Shown here one piece after another: positions 18,148 through 28,307 of a DNA stretch of 64,000 bases (the first letter of the stretch is position 1; each line of letters begins with the position of its first letter). Position numbers and translations under genes: made by a program. Source of the DNA: Geitlerinema sp. S16 (GTDB taxonomy: Bacteria; Cyanobacteriota; Cyanobacteriia; Cyanobacteriales; Geitlerinemataceae); NCBI GenBank assembly GCA_011390275.1, contig JAABST010000019.1, positions 1-64,000 on the forward strand, read 5' to 3'. The notes under the pieces were generated by a model that saw nothing but the letters and a program-made list of their open reading frames with translations, had not been told where the DNA came from and did no database searches.

Positions 18148-19185
18148 TCGGTGAAGGGCGAGCGGTTTGTAGATCTCACCGTCCAAAGGAGCCTGGACAT
18201 TAATCTGGAAGGTGGAAGTGTTCGGATGATGTTGAAGATGTTGACGTACATCTGTCCAATAATGCTGCGCGAAATCAACATAGTTGTAGTCACAACGCTG
18301 TAAGCACGTTTCGATACGCTGGTAGCGATCGAGCGACCAGTCGCACAGCAGTTTCCATGACGGTGGGAGATCGAGGCGTCGGGCAAACTGTTGGGCGATC
18401 GCCTTGCGTGGTGGTAAATATTCGTGCAGCCAACAGTGTATTAAATCAACGTAGCCCGGTTGATCAAACACCGTGCGCTGATAAAAATGCTCGGCGGTCA
18501 GCCCAAACTCATCCAAGACAGTGTGGGGAAAGTAGCATAGACGATGCCGTGTATCTTCATGCAGATCGCGTAAATGGTTGTAGCACTGATCGAGTGCGCC
18601 AAGGGCGCGAGCGCCCACAGCGAGGTCAGCATCAAGGTCGGGTAACACTTGAAACAGTGAGCCGCCCAGGCCATCAATCATGCGATCATAATCGGCTATC
18701 GTCTGAAGGATGAGATCATCGCGATGATAGGTGGCGACAGCCTGAAGATAGCGCTGCCAAGCGGAGAGAGCAAACAGATCGCGATCGTCGCAATCTATTT
18801 GCTCTGCCCCAACAAGATGTCGCCAAGTACGAGACATCTGCCAAAGCTCAAGCTGGCATGATGCATTGCTCGAAACCTCTCCGGCCTCCCGCCGGTGCTG
18901 CCAATGCTGACAGAATTGATCAAATCCATTCCGTTCGCCGTTTAGCCAATCATGTTCGGCAAGGCGATCAATCGTCCGAATCCAGTAAATTCGATCGCGC
19001 CATTCTTCTTGAGCTTCGGGGACTAGGTAAACCAGCCATGCTGCATTGTCTACATCCTTGAGTGCGTCATCGGAAATAGCACAACCTTTGGATGAGCCAA
19101 AGTCCATAACCAGTTGTTGCAGTCTAGGTCGGAAGCCAGACAAGGCTGTTGCTAGCTGCTTCCTGTAGGAAGATAGTTCGATCAA
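18139..19185 (-). CDS. Divergent squalene/phytoene synthase-like protein
   Basis: The 348-residue protein shows the second aspartate motif of head-to-head prenyl synthases, RDLHEDT at residues 206-212, inside the segment ALGALDQCYNHLRDLHED followed by LCYFP, LDEFGLT, which lines up with the phytoene synthase pattern QLTNILRDVGEDA...YLP. The first motif is altered: IRTIDRLAEHD (residues 69-79) has Asp73 but Glu77 where a second Asp is usual. It may be a carotenoid/hopanoid-type synthase with changed chemistry, or a non-catalytic relative. No terpenoid genes adjoin it. Confidence is in the superfamily, not in a reaction. Confidence 0.68.
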   Translation of the reverse strand: MIELSSYRKQLATALSGFRPRLQQLVMDFGSSKGCAISDDALKDVDNAAWLVYLVPEAQEEWRDRIYWIRTIDRLAEHDWLNGERNGFDQFCQHWQHRREAGEVSSNASCQLELWQMSRTWRHLVGAEQIDCDDRDLFALSAWQRYLQAVATYHRDDLILQTIADYDRMIDGLGGSLFQVLPDLDADLAVGARALGALDQCYNHLRDLHEDTRHRLCYFPHTVLDEFGLTAEHFYQRTVFDQPGYVDLIHCWLHEYLPPRKAIAQQFARRLDLPPSWKLLCDWSLDRYQRIETCLQRCDYNYVDFAQHYWTDVRQHLQHHPNTSTFQINVQAPLDGEIYKPLALHRSA

Positions 19186-19330
19186 TGTTTAGCACCCCGA
19201 GCTGTTGGCAAGCTTCGCTAAATATTGGTTACGATCGTCGCTAAACCAATGCGATAGTCTTACGAGTTATTAAACCAAACCTTCCTAAAAAACTCTTAGG
19301 GGGTCAGCGTCGGTCGTGGTCGCACCATCT

Positions 19331-19456
19331 AGGGCGTGTCATCAATTAATTGTAGAACCCTTATCGGGGAAGCTGTTGAACGCCCGACTCAACAAAAAGA
19401 TAGGGGCTGTAACCCTTACTGGGTAAGCGCTAGAAATTGAATTAATGACAGCCCTT
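19331..19456. mobile_element. 126-bp MITE, family B copy 2
   Basis: This is the reverse-complement counterpart of 1323-1448, with the same length. The ends are AGGGCGTGTCATCAATTAA on the left and, read inward from the right, AAGGGCTGTCATTAATTCAA. It lies between the squalene-synthase-like gene and the psaJ terminator and has no coding capacity. Confidence 0.75.
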
Positions 19457-19466
19457 CGGGATCTAT

Positions 19467-19503
19467 AAAAAAAGCCCGATCACTTCATTGATCGGGCTTT
19501 TTC
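19467..19503 (-). terminator. Terminator of psaF-psaJ
   Basis: AAAAAAAGCCCGATCA pairs with TGATCGGGCTTTTT across a short loop. It lies about 100 bases downstream of psaJ on the minus strand; the A-run/T-run symmetry would also allow use from the plus strand. Confidence 0.88.
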
Positions 19504-19598
19504 GCGTGTGCGGGCTGTAAATCGTTCAATTTCAGCGAGATTTACTAATTTCAATGAATTAATAAATCTGTCTTATCAACAACCTAGAGGATTCGACC

Positions 19599-19724
19599 TT
19601 AGAGCGGGTGAATCAGCAGGTCAGGGAAGAAGCGATTGAATTCAATCAAAATGCCCGCAGTCAAAAGCATCCACAGGGTTGCAATGACCGGTGCGGTCGA
19701 GAGGTAGGTTTTTAAACCGTCCAT
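19599..19724 (-). CDS. psaJ: Photosystem I subunit IX
   Basis: A 41-codon frame encodes a single-helix membrane peptide beginning [19 protein letters not shown], containing [15 protein letters not shown] and ending HPL, an unmistakable PsaJ. PsaJ stabilises PsaF at the edge of the photosystem I core. It follows psaF by 95 bases and shares its terminator. A GGAG ribosome-binding site lies upstream of the ATG. Confidence 0.96.
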   Translation of the reverse strand: MDGLKTYLSTAPVIATLWMLLTAGILIEFNRFFPDLLIHPL

Positions 19725-19819
19725 CGTAAAAATCTCCGTTGAACTAGTCGAGATCACAGTCAAACCGCAGTATTAACTCGCGTTAGACTACGGCAAAGCC
19801 AATCGAGAAATGGGGTTGC

Positions 19820-20302
19820 CTAGCGCGGCGAAACCGTAATTTCGTCGTCTTTTGCAAACATTTCACCGCTCGATGCTTCTTTGAAAGCTGACAACGGCCA
19901 CGTCGCAGCACCCAAGGAGCATTTCACAGCCAGAGGCACATCGATGATGATTTCTTTGGTTGTGGGAGACTTATCGCCAGCGATCGCTTGCAGATAGCTA
20001 CGACCGGCCCAGCCAATCCAGCCTGCGATATAGAGGAACAGCACGCCAGGGATCATAAAATCGCCAGCACGATCCCAGCGGCCATCAACGACCAAGTGGG
20101 GTAGACCTTCTGAACCGCAAAGCAGTTGCTCGCCATAGGAGGCGAAACGAGCTTTGGCTTGATCGGTGGTTGCCTTCTTCGCCCGAGCGATGAAAGCGGG
20201 GGTATCCTTGCAAGGGGTGAGAGTGCCGACGTTTGCAGACGCGGTCGGCGCGAAGCCAAACCAGAGACATGCCGTCAGAACCAGCGCCAGTAGTTGTCGC
20301 AT
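19820..20302 (-). CDS. psaF: Photosystem I subunit III (plastocyanin/cytochrome c6 docking)
   Basis: The 160-residue protein has a signal peptide ([23 protein letters not shown]) for lumenal targeting of its N-terminus. The PsaF core follows: [17 protein letters not shown], then [33 protein letters not shown] with a membrane segment, and the C-terminal [13 protein letters not shown]. It is first in the psaF-psaJ transcript. A direct repeat resembling an RpaB-type HLR1 box lies just upstream (20320-20337). Confidence 0.98.
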   Translation of the reverse strand: MRQLLALVLTACLWFGFAPTASANVGTLTPCKDTPAFIARAKKATTDQAKARFASYGEQLLCGSEGLPHLVVDGRWDRAGDFMIPGVLFLYIAGWIGWAGRSYLQAIAGDKSPTTKEIIIDVPLAVKCSLGAATWPLSAFKEASSGEMFAKDDEITVSPR

Positions 20303-20705
20303 AAAATGATTCCTTAGAATTACAAAACGTTACAGGACTTTAAACGTTTATCTGAACGTTAATTGCTCGCGCATCACGGATCAAAATCAACAGATCAAAA
20401 CCAGCGGAGTGAGCAATCGAATTGAGGTCTCGATCGCGTTTTCAAAAGCCAGTCGTTAAACTCACGATTTAAACTAAATCGAGGAAGTCAGCAACCCCTC
20501 CAAACCTGACGTTTGAAGTGGTTTTAACCAGCTTCAGCAATTAGACGATCGAGGCCAATACCGTTAACCGAAATTAACTTTCGCAATCGAACCAAAAAGA
20601 CCGTAAACATTGCCGTAGAACCCAAGATCGGCAAAGGTCTGCGTAGAATGCTATCACAAAAGCCCAGCCTCTCTTAGCGTCTGTTACCCGTCGTAATTTA
20701 CTACT
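20303..20705. other. Divergent promoter region, psaF / tsaD
   Basis: No gene is supported. The region carries the promoters of psaF (minus) and tsaD (plus). The only site recognised is the HLR1-like repeat at 20320-20337. Confidence 0.6.
20320..20337. promoter_or_regulatory. HLR1-like direct repeat (possible RpaB site)
   Basis: ATTACAAAACGTTACAGG on the plus strand contains TTACA-AA-nn-GTTACA. This fits the core of the HLR1 consensus (two TTACA boxes ten bases apart) bound by the response regulator RpaB at many photosystem I genes. It sits only 18-35 bases upstream of the psaF start codon, which would suggest a site in or near the 5' untranslated region. Confidence 0.45.
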
Positions 20706-21806
20706 ATGCCTACCGTTTTAGCGATCGAAACCAGTTGCGATGAAACCGCCGTTGCTATTGTTAAAAAACGCAACGTTTTAAGTAGTATTGTGTCGTCTCA
20801 GATTGAAACGCATCGGCTGTATGGGGGGGTTGTTCCCGAGGTGGCTTCGCGCCAACATTTAGAGACGATCGGGGCGGTGATTGAGGCGGCGTTGGCGGAA
20901 GCGGCGATCGGCTGGGGGGCGATCGATGGGATCGGGGTCACCTGTACGCCGGGATTGGTGGGGGCGCTGATGGTGGGGCTAAGTGCGGCGAAGACGTTGG
21001 CGATCGTGCATGATAAACCGCTGCTGGGGGTGCATCACCTGGAGGGTCATATTTATGCGTCCTATTTGGCCGAGCCAACCCTCGAACCGCCGTTTCTCTG
21101 TTTGCTCGTGTCTGGCGGACACACCAGTCTGATTCACGTGCGAGACTGTGGGGATTACGAAATTGTGGGTCAAACGCGCGACGATGCGGCGGGGGAAGCG
21201 TTTGATAAGGTGGCGCGGCTGCTGAATCTGGGCTATCCCGGCGGACCGGCGATCGATCGGGTGGCGCGGGACGGGGACGCGGCGGCGTTTAAGTTGCCCG
21301 AGGGACGGGTCAAGCTGGTCGGTGGCGGTGGGTTTCATCCCTACGATTCGAGTTTTAGCGGTCTCAAAACGGCGGTGCGGCGACTGGTGGAGGGTTTGCG
21401 GACGGATCGGGGGATTGATCCAAGCGATACGGCGTCGTTGCCGGTGGCAGATATTGCCGCCAGTTTTCAGGAGGCGGTGGCGCGAGCCTTGACGAAACGG
21501 GCGATGCGGTGCGCGACGGATTTGGGGTTGACGACGATCGCGCTTGGCGGTGGTGTGGCGGCCAATAGTCGGCTGCGATCGTGTTTACAAACAGCGGCGC
21601 AGGACACGGACATTAAGGTGTTATTCCCGCCGATGCAGTTTTGTACGGACAATGCGGCCATGATCGGCTGTGCGGCGGCGGAGCATTTGGCGCGGGGTCA
21701 GATGTCACCGTTGACGTTGGGGGTGCGATCGCGGCTGCCGCTATCGCAAGTGGGATCATTATACGAGCCAGAACCATCAGGCCATCAAGCATTATGCCGA
21801 ACATAA
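20706..21806 (+). CDS. tsaD: tRNA N6-adenosine threonylcarbamoyltransferase
   Basis: TsaD transfers the threonylcarbamoyl group to A37 of ANN-decoding tRNAs. The 366-residue protein has the N-terminal phosphate-binding motif [14 protein letters not shown], the metal-binding HHLEGH near residue 115, [12 protein letters not shown], and [11 protein letters not shown]. The adjacency to psaF-psaJ in divergent orientation recurs in cyanobacteria. The last twelve residues ([12 protein letters not shown]) extend past the usual end and are probably not conserved. Confidence 0.97.
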   Translation: MPTVLAIETSCDETAVAIVKKRNVLSSIVSSQIETHRLYGGVVPEVASRQHLETIGAVIEAALAEAAIGWGAIDGIGVTCTPGLVGALMVGLSAAKTLAIVHDKPLLGVHHLEGHIYASYLAEPTLEPPFLCLLVSGGHTSLIHVRDCGDYEIVGQTRDDAAGEAFDKVARLLNLGYPGGPAIDRVARDGDAAAFKLPEGRVKLVGGGGFHPYDSSFSGLKTAVRRLVEGLRTDRGIDPSDTASLPVADIAASFQEAVARALTKRAMRCATDLGLTTIALGGGVAANSRLRSCLQTAAQDTDIKVLFPPMQFCTDNAAMIGCAAAEHLARGQMSPLTLGVRSRLPLSQVGSLYEPEPSGHQALCRT

Positions 21807-22066
21807 GACCCATAAATGCGATCTCGATCCCGATAAAATTATCCACATAGCCTTTAGATTGCAGCGAAGTTACAGCCAAATCAGGGCTAAATTACAGCCC
21901 GGTATATTGAACATAGGATCTATATTCTGTGATTTTCAATAAGCCTGTCATACCATTGATTCTATAGATTGAGGCCAAGATGATCTCAGGATGATTGATC
22001 GCCATTTTCTCACTCTGTATACTCTCAAAGTTCGATCTTTCACGCTCCATTTTTCCGGACATCAGA

Positions 22067-23092
22067 ATGGCCAACCTTTCGTTCGACACTCCCGTTATCC
22101 TCGGAATTTCTGTGGGTAGCTTTCCGTTTCCAATTGAGTTTCCACTTGACCTCAGTTTATTCGCACCGGATGTAGCCCTAGAGGCCATCAGCGGTCTTGA
22201 AGGCGGATTTTTTAATAATCAAACTCTGAGCGATATCAGTAGTTTTGTTGGCACACTACCAGGATTTGAGCTACCACCACAGCTTAATCTGATTCCGGCG
22301 GATGCTCCGGTTCTTTTAGGCTTAATTGACGGTGTAATTCCAGGTCGTGAGTCCGGTTTTATGGGATCAATTCCGCTCAATCTATTTAGCAACCGGATTA
22401 ATTTTGCAGAGCTTTTGCTCCCTACCAAAATTTTTAGCAATAGCGCTGAGACCCTGAGTCTTTCGCTCAGTGACAACGAAAACAATCTCGGCGGTTTTGT
22501 CTTGCTGGGTGGTGACGATCGCCTGACGGGTTCAACCGCTCCGGATTATGTCACGGGAAATCAGGGAAATGACACGATCGACGGCGGCAGTGGCGGCAGT
22601 GACGATAATGATCTGATTCGTGGCGGGCAAGGCGATGATTTTCTCAGCGGCAATGACGGCGATGATATCCTCCACGGCAACAAAGGTGACGATGTTGTGA
22701 ATGGTGGCGAGGGGGCCGACTTTCTGCGCGGCGGTCAGGATAACGATGCGCTCAAGGGCGATGGCGGGGATGATTTTCTGATCGGTGATTTGGGTCTCGA
22801 TACATTGACCGGAGGAGCCGGAGCCGATCGCTTCATTTTGCGGGTGGCCTCGGAGGCGACGACGGATGTGACGATGCTCGATACGATCGCGGACTTCAGC
22901 GTCAGTGAGGGCGATCAAATCATCGTGGCGGGGGATGGAGTTACCGTCAGCGCGATCGCTGCGGGTGATGATGCCCTGATTCAGCTCGGGAATGGTTCCT
23001 ACATCGGTCGCGTCACGGGTCTGGCCTCGGCTGATCTCAGCAGCTCGATCGCGATCGTCTCCACCAGCGATCTTGGCTTAACCTTCGGCTAA
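22067..23092 (+). CDS. RTX (hemolysin-type calcium-binding) repeat protein
   Basis: From the ATG at 22067 (MANLSFDTPVILG) the protein has 341 residues; a start at 21995 would add 24. The N-terminal half is hydrophobic-rich and unrecognised. Residues ~145-255 carry at least seven nonapeptide GGxGxD-type repeats (for example GGQGDDFLSGNDGDDILHG), which bind calcium and fold into a beta roll. A C-terminal domain resembling that of type-I-secreted proteins follows. No signal peptide is seen, in line with type I secretion. No secretion genes adjoin it. Confidence 0.88.
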   Translation: MANLSFDTPVILGISVGSFPFPIEFPLDLSLFAPDVALEAISGLEGGFFNNQTLSDISSFVGTLPGFELPPQLNLIPADAPVLLGLIDGVIPGRESGFMGSIPLNLFSNRINFAELLLPTKIFSNSAETLSLSLSDNENNLGGFVLLGGDDRLTGSTAPDYVTGNQGNDTIDGGSGGSDDNDLIRGGQGDDFLSGNDGDDILHGNKGDDVVNGGEGADFLRGGQDNDALKGDGGDDFLIGDLGLDTLTGGAGADRFILRVASEATTDVTMLDTIADFSVSEGDQIIVAGDGVTVSAIAAGDDALIQLGNGSYIGRVTGLASADLSSSIAIVSTSDLGLTFG

Positions 23093-23489
23093 GTAGCCCA
23101 CGATCAATCGTCGTTGTTGCGCTTTAGTGCTGTTCTCTGGGGCTAAAGCCCGACAACATTTCCACAAAAACGAAGTCTACCTTTTATTTATTGGTCTACT
23201 TCGTTGGCGTCGATGTCCTTGAAGTTAGATGAATCGAGAGCGGGGTTAGCTTAAATAGGTCAGACAGACGTCAGCCCGTTTTTAAGCACGATCGCGTTCC
23301 CCGCTATAGTGTCAAAGGACAACGCAGCGATTGTCTGAGTGATGGTGAGAACGACCAAAAACTCTTGGGATCAGCTTGCTCGAACTTGACGATCGGTTGA
23401 ATCGCTCAAGACGTCATCGATCAATCCCCAATCGCGTCGTTGAACCATTCCTTATCCAACTTAAAACAGTTTTCGACAGAGGCGCGAGC
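23093..23489. other. Intergenic region upstream of gatA
   Basis: No gene is supported. ACGAAGT (23170-23176) can pair with ACTTCGT (23198-23204) as part of a hairpin with no T-run, possibly an end signal for the RTX gene. The gatA promoter must lie in the rest. Confidence 0.5.
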
Positions 23490-24956
23490 ATGGCATCCAT
23501 TCGTGAGTTGCATCAGCAACTGGTTTCTAAAGAGCGGTCAGCGCTGGAATTGACCCAAGAAACGCTGCAACGCATCGACGCCACCGAACCCCAGCTACGC
23601 AGCTTTTTACATCTCACCGGTGAACAGGCGATCGAGCAGGCCAAGGCGGTCGATGCCAAGATCGCGGCGGGTGAGACGATCGGCATCCTCGAAGGCATCC
23701 CGATCGCCATCAAAGACAACATGTGTACCCGAGGCGTACCGACCACCTGCGCCTCGAAAATCCTCGAAAATTACATCCCACCCTACAGCGGAACCGTCGT
23801 CGAAAAGTTACGCGACGCCGGGACGATTTCCGTCGGTAAAACCAACCTTGACGAGTTCGCGATGGGCAGCTCCACCGAAAATTCCGCCTACCAAGTGACG
23901 GCGAATCCTTGGGATACCGATCGTGTTCCCGGTGGTTCCTCCGGTGGTTCCGCCGCTGCGGTGGCCGCCGGTCAGTGCGTCGTCGCCACGGGTTCTGACA
24001 CCGGTGGATCGATTCGTCAGCCCGCGTCTTTATGCGGTGTCGTCGGCCTCAAGCCGACCTATGGCCTGGTGTCCCGTTACGGCCTTGTGGCCTACGCCTC
24101 ATCGCTCGATCAGATTGGCCCCTTCGCCCGCAGCATCGAAGATGCCGCGATTTTCCTCGAAGCGATGGCTGGGTATGACCCGAAGGACTCGACCAGCCTC
24201 AAAGTCGAAGTTCCGAGCTATGCTGAGGCGCTGAAGCAGGAGGCGATCGCCAACCTCAATGGCGACAAACTCCGAATCGGCGTGATCCAAGAAACCTTTG
24301 GCGAAGGACTCGATGTTGAAGTGGACGACGCGGTTAAGGCGGCATTGAAAGTCTACGAAGATCTCGGCGCTGAGGTGGAGTTCGTTTCCTGCCCCACGTT
24401 TCGTTACGGCCTGCCGACCTACTACGTGATTGCGCCGTCGGAAGCGTCAGCGAATCTGGCTCGTTACGACGGTGTGAAGTACGGCCAGCGGGTCGAGGAA
24501 TCGGACAACCTGATCGATATGTATGCCAAAACCCGCGCGTTGGGTTTCGGGGCGGAGGTGAAGCGTCGGATCGCGATCGGAACCTACGCGCTGTCGTCAG
24601 GCTACTACGATGCCTACTATCTAAAGGCGCAAAAAGTCCGGACGCTGATTTGCCAGGATTTTAAATCGGCGTTTGCCAAGTATGACGTGTTGGTGTCGCC
24701 GACCTCGCCGACGACGGCGTTTAAGGCGGGTGAAAAGACCGATGATCCGCTGAGTATGTATCTATCGGATTTGATGACGATTCCGGTTAACTTGGCGGGT
24801 TTGCCGTCGCTCAGTTTGCCCTGTGGTTTTGATGCGAAGGGCTTGCCGATCGGGCTGCAAATTATCGGGAATGTGCTGCAAGAAACGAAGTTATTGCAGG
24901 TGGCGCAACGGTATGAGCAGGCGACGGAGTGGCATACTAAAACCCCGGCGCTTTAG
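23490..24956 (+). CDS. gatA: Asp-tRNA(Asn)/Glu-tRNA(Gln) amidotransferase subunit A
   Basis: GatA supplies ammonia from glutamine for transamidation of mischarged tRNA. The ATG at 23490 gives 488 residues beginning [11 protein letters not shown], the family start; a frame open back to 23376 is ignored. The amidase Ser-cisSer-Lys triad is seen as Lys75 (AIKDN), Ser150 (PGGSSGGS) and Ser174 ([11 protein letters not shown]), at the family spacing. gatB and gatC are not in the window, as is usual in cyanobacteria. Confidence 0.98.
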   Translation: MASIRELHQQLVSKERSALELTQETLQRIDATEPQLRSFLHLTGEQAIEQAKAVDAKIAAGETIGILEGIPIAIKDNMCTRGVPTTCASKILENYIPPYSGTVVEKLRDAGTISVGKTNLDEFAMGSSTENSAYQVTANPWDTDRVPGGSSGGSAAAVAAGQCVVATGSDTGGSIRQPASLCGVVGLKPTYGLVSRYGLVAYASSLDQIGPFARSIEDAAIFLEAMAGYDPKDSTSLKVEVPSYAEALKQEAIANLNGDKLRIGVIQETFGEGLDVEVDDAVKAALKVYEDLGAEVEFVSCPTFRYGLPTYYVIAPSEASANLARYDGVKYGQRVEESDNLIDMYAKTRALGFGAEVKRRIAIGTYALSSGYYDAYYLKAQKVRTLICQDFKSAFAKYDVLVSPTSPTTAFKAGEKTDDPLSMYLSDLMTIPVNLAGLPSLSLPCGFDAKGLPIGLQIIGNVLQETKLLQVAQRYEQATEWHTKTPAL

Positions 24957-25052
24957 GTTCCAGGTCTGCGGTGCGTTACGGTTTATGCTCAATGAATATC
25001 GCGAACTTCCAAACGGATTGCGAGCGTAACCCACCCCACCGAGAATCTGAAG

Positions 25053-28000
25053 ATGTCCAACTTTTTCGATCGCCCGATCCTCAATTCTCCCTACGCCTAC
25101 CCCGCGCAACACTGGGAACTCGCCCCCGATGGTCAGCCGACCAATCGGTTGCTTAGGACACGCCGATCGGCAGAATTTTTAACGCCGATCCCCAAGCCGA
25201 AAAAGCGAGGCAAGCGGGGAAAACAAGGTGCAGCGTCGGGCGAGGCGGACTCAGCGGAGCAGGCGAAACAGACCGAGATCGCCCTATTTGATACGGCGGG
25301 GATTTCCGATACGTCGCAGACCTACGATCTGTCGCTGTTCGTCAATAGTGTGCGATCGCAAGTCGATCGCTGGCGGCAACTTTCGCGGGATCAATGGAAG
25401 GTCACGCCCGAAACGGCGCGGCTGCTGGACTATTGGCGCAATCACGATTTTCAGGGGATTCGTCCGTTTTTCTGTCAGTTAGAAGCGGTGGAAACGGCGA
25501 TTTGGCTGACGGAGGTTGCACCCACCGGTACGAAAAAAGAACGGGCGTTTATCGAACATTTGAATGCTGTCAACGGTGAGGCGAACCCGGAGTTGTGGCG
25601 GGTCTGCCTGAAGCTGGCGACGGGTGCGGGGAAAACCACGGTGATGGCGATGTTGATCGCGTGGCAGACGCTGAACGCGGTGCGATCGCCCCAAAGTTCG
25701 CGGTTCACGAAGGGATTTTTGATCGTGACGCCGGGGATTACGATCCGCGATCGCTTGCGGGTGCTTCAGCCGAACGATACGGAGAACTATTACGGCACAC
25801 GTGAGCTGGTCCCGCCGGATGTGTTGCCGGAGCTGCAAAAGGCGAAAATCGTAATCACGAACTATCACGCCTTTAAGCTGCGAGAGCGACTGACGATCGC
25901 CTCGGGGACGCGCAAGCTGATCGAGGGACGCGAGGGCGAATTTTCAACGCTGGAAACCGAGGGGCAGATGCTCCAGCGGGTGATGCCGGAGCTGTTGGGC
26001 TTAAAAGGCGTGATTGTGCTGAACGATGAGGCGCACCATTGCTATCGAGAAAAGCCAGAAAGCGATGATGAAACGGCGCTGAAGGGGGACGACAAGAGCG
26101 AGGCGAAGAGCAATAACGCAGCGGCGCGGCTGTGGATCTCGGGGCTGGAAGTGGTTAAGGCCAAGCTGGGCGTACGTACGGTCTATGACCTGTCGGCAAC
26201 GCCGTTTTTCTTGCGCGGGTCGGGCTATGCCGAGGGGACGCTATTTCCCTGGACGGTGAGCGATTTTTCGCTGATGGATGCGATCGAGTGTGGCATTGTC
26301 AAGCTGCCGCGTGTGCCGGTGGCGGATAACGTACCGGGGGGCGAGATGCCGAAGTTTCGCGACCTCTGGACGTATGTAGCGAAGAAGATGCCGAAAAAGG
26401 GGCGCGGCAAGGCGAAAACCCTCGATCCGCTGAGTTTACCGGCGGAGCTGACGACGGCGATCGATGCGCTGTACGGTCACTATCGCCAAACGTTCGACCT
26501 TTGGCAGTCGGCGGGGCTGGATATTCCGCCGGTGTTTATTATTGTTTGTAACAATACCTCTAGCTCAAAGCTTGTCTACGACTACATTTCGGGGTTTTAT
26601 CGTCAGGATGAGGCGGGCGATCCGGCGGCCTACCACGCGGGGCGGCTAGAGCTGTTTCGCAATTATGACGATCGCGGCGATCGCCGATCGCGTCCCCGGA
26701 CGTTACTCATCGATAGCGAGCAGCTCGAATCGGGCGAGGCGTTAGCGAAGGATTTTCGGGCGGCGATGACGGATGAGATTGATCGCTTTCGGTACGAAGT
26801 TGGTCAGCGGGACGGGGCGGCGATGGCGGAGTCGATCAGCGATCGTGACCTGTTGCGGGAGGTGATGAATACGGTGGGGAAACGGGGCAAGCTGGGCGAG
26901 TCGATCCGCTGTGTGGTGTCGGTGTCGATGCTGACGGAGGGTTGGGATTGCAACAACGTGACGCATGTTCTGGGGGTGCGGGCGTTTGGGACGCAGTTGT
27001 TGTGTGAGCAGGTGATCGGGCGAGCCTTGCGGCGGCAGTCTTACGATCTCAATGATGAGGGGCTGTTTAACGCGGAGTATGCCGATGTGTTCGGGATTCC
27101 GTTTGATTTCACGGCGAAGCCGGTGGTGGCGACGCCGCAGCCGCCGGTGAAGACGACGCAGATTCGGGCGGTGCGACCCGATCGCGATGCGTTGGAGATT
27201 ATGTTTCCGCGCGTGGAGGGCTACGGGGTGGAACTGCCGGATGAGCAGTTAACGGCGGAGTTTCACCCGCAGGATTCAGTGTTGGAGTTAACTCCGGCGT
27301 TGGTGGGGGCGACGACGACGCGCAATGAGGGCATCATCGGCGAGGGGGTGGATCTCACGGTGCAGCATTTGGGGGAGATGCGCGACAATACGGTAATTTT
27401 TCATCTGACGCGCCATTTGCTTTACCGTTATTTTCGCGATGAGAGCGGCGATCCAAAGCTGCATTTGTTCGGGCAGCTTAAGGCGATCGTGCGGCAATGG
27501 GTGACGGGATATTTACGCAAGTCGGGCGGGACGCAAACGGCGCAGTTGATCTATCAGGAGATGGCGGCGATGGCCTGCGACAAGATCCATACGGCGATCG
27601 CGGTGGCGCACGGTCAGGAGCGGATGTTGGCGCATCTGGATCGTTACAATCCGATCGGTTCGACGATGCATGTGAATTTCAAGACGGCGAAGCGGACGTT
27701 ATGGCAAACTGATCCGCGTTGTTGTCCGATTAATTTTGCGGTGACGGATAGTGATTGGGAGGCGGAGTTTTGTCGGGTGGCGGAGTCGCATCCGCGTGTG
27801 GTGTCCTATGTGAAAAATCACGGTTTGGGGTTTGAGGTTCCGTACCGGTTTGGGACGGGGATGCGTCGCTATCGTCCGGATTTCATTGTGCGGCTGGCGA
27901 TCGATGAGGCGCGATCGCGGGTGTTGAATTTGGTGGTGGAAATTAAGGGGTATCGTGGGGAGGATGCGAAGGAAAAGGCGAGTACGATGCGGGCGTTTTG

Positions 28001-28136
28001 GGTTCCGGGGGTGAATAATCTCGGAACGTTTGGGCGCTGGGCGTTTACGGAGTTTCAGGCGGTGTTTGAAATCGAGGCGGAGTTTGACAAGGTTATCGAG
28101 TCGGCAATCTTAGATGATGTCACCGATGAAGCGTAA
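25053..28136 (+). CDS. Type III-like restriction enzyme, helicase-nuclease (R) subunit
   Basis: The 1027-residue protein begins MSNFFDRPILNSPYAYPAQHWE, typical of the BPTD_3080-type family that pairs with a Mod methyltransferase. SF2 helicase motifs follow: Walker A GAGKTTVM (residue ~190), DEAHHCY, DLSATPFF, and GWDCNNVTHVLG leading to QVIGRALRR. A PD-(D/E)xK nuclease is visible at the C-terminus: Pro942-Asp943 in YRPDFIV and Glu963-x-Lys965 in VVEIKGY. All catalytic motifs look intact. It is followed after 171 bases by its methyltransferase. If that partner is inactive, this nuclease would be expected to be harmful or unable to act, since type III enzymes usually need Mod for DNA recognition. 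Confidence 0.93.
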   Translation: MSNFFDRPILNSPYAYPAQHWELAPDGQPTNRLLRTRRSAEFLTPIPKPKKRGKRGKQGAASGEADSAEQAKQTEIALFDTAGISDTSQTYDLSLFVNSVRSQVDRWRQLSRDQWKVTPETARLLDYWRNHDFQGIRPFFCQLEAVETAIWLTEVAPTGTKKERAFIEHLNAVNGEANPELWRVCLKLATGAGKTTVMAMLIAWQTLNAVRSPQSSRFTKGFLIVTPGITIRDRLRVLQPNDTENYYGTRELVPPDVLPELQKAKIVITNYHAFKLRERLTIASGTRKLIEGREGEFSTLETEGQMLQRVMPELLGLKGVIVLNDEAHHCYREKPESDDETALKGDDKSEAKSNNAAARLWISGLEVVKAKLGVRTVYDLSATPFFLRGSGYAEGTLFPWTVSDFSLMDAIECGIVKLPRVPVADNVPGGEMPKFRDLWTYVAKKMPKKGRGKAKTLDPLSLPAELTTAIDALYGHYRQTFDLWQSAGLDIPPVFIIVCNNTSSSKLVYDYISGFYRQDEAGDPAAYHAGRLELFRNYDDRGDRRSRPRTLLIDSEQLESGEALAKDFRAAMTDEIDRFRYEVGQRDGAAMAESISDRDLLREVMNTVGKRGKLGESIRCVVSVSMLTEGWDCNNVTHVLGVRAFGTQLLCEQVIGRALRRQSYDLNDEGLFNAEYADVFGIPFDFTAKPVVATPQPPVKTTQIRAVRPDRDALEIMFPRVEGYGVELPDEQLTAEFHPQDSVLELTPALVGATTTRNEGIIGEGVDLTVQHLGEMRDNTVIFHLTRHLLYRYFRDESGDPKLHLFGQLKAIVRQWVTGYLRKSGGTQTAQLIYQEMAAMACDKIHTAIAVAHGQERMLAHLDRYNPIGSTMHVNFKTAKRTLWQTDPRCCPINFAVTDSDWEAEFCRVAESHPRVVSYVKNHGLGFEVPYRFGTGMRRYRPDFIVRLAIDEARSRVLNLVVEIKGYRGEDAKEKASTMRAFWVPGVNNLGTFGRWAFTEFQAVFEIEAEFDKVIESAILDDVTDEA

Positions 28137-28307
28137 AGCTCTTCTCGCGCGGAGAGTGGTTGAATGGCGGCGATCGCGGCTTCGAGTTGTGGGGTCATGC
28201 GTTTATCATCGGCGAAATAGCCTGATTTCGGTTTGTTGGGGCGATGTACCCGCTATGATTTTCTATAGATTTTAAGTTGTCTCTATTGTCTGTCGCGTCA
28301 CGGCGAA

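Noticed and set aside
21613..21879. Hydrophobic minus-strand frame of 88 codons over the 3' end of tsaD
   Set aside because: It lies antisense to the conserved tsaD end, has only a TTG start without a ribosome-binding site, and its hydrophobicity follows from the codon pattern of the opposite strand.
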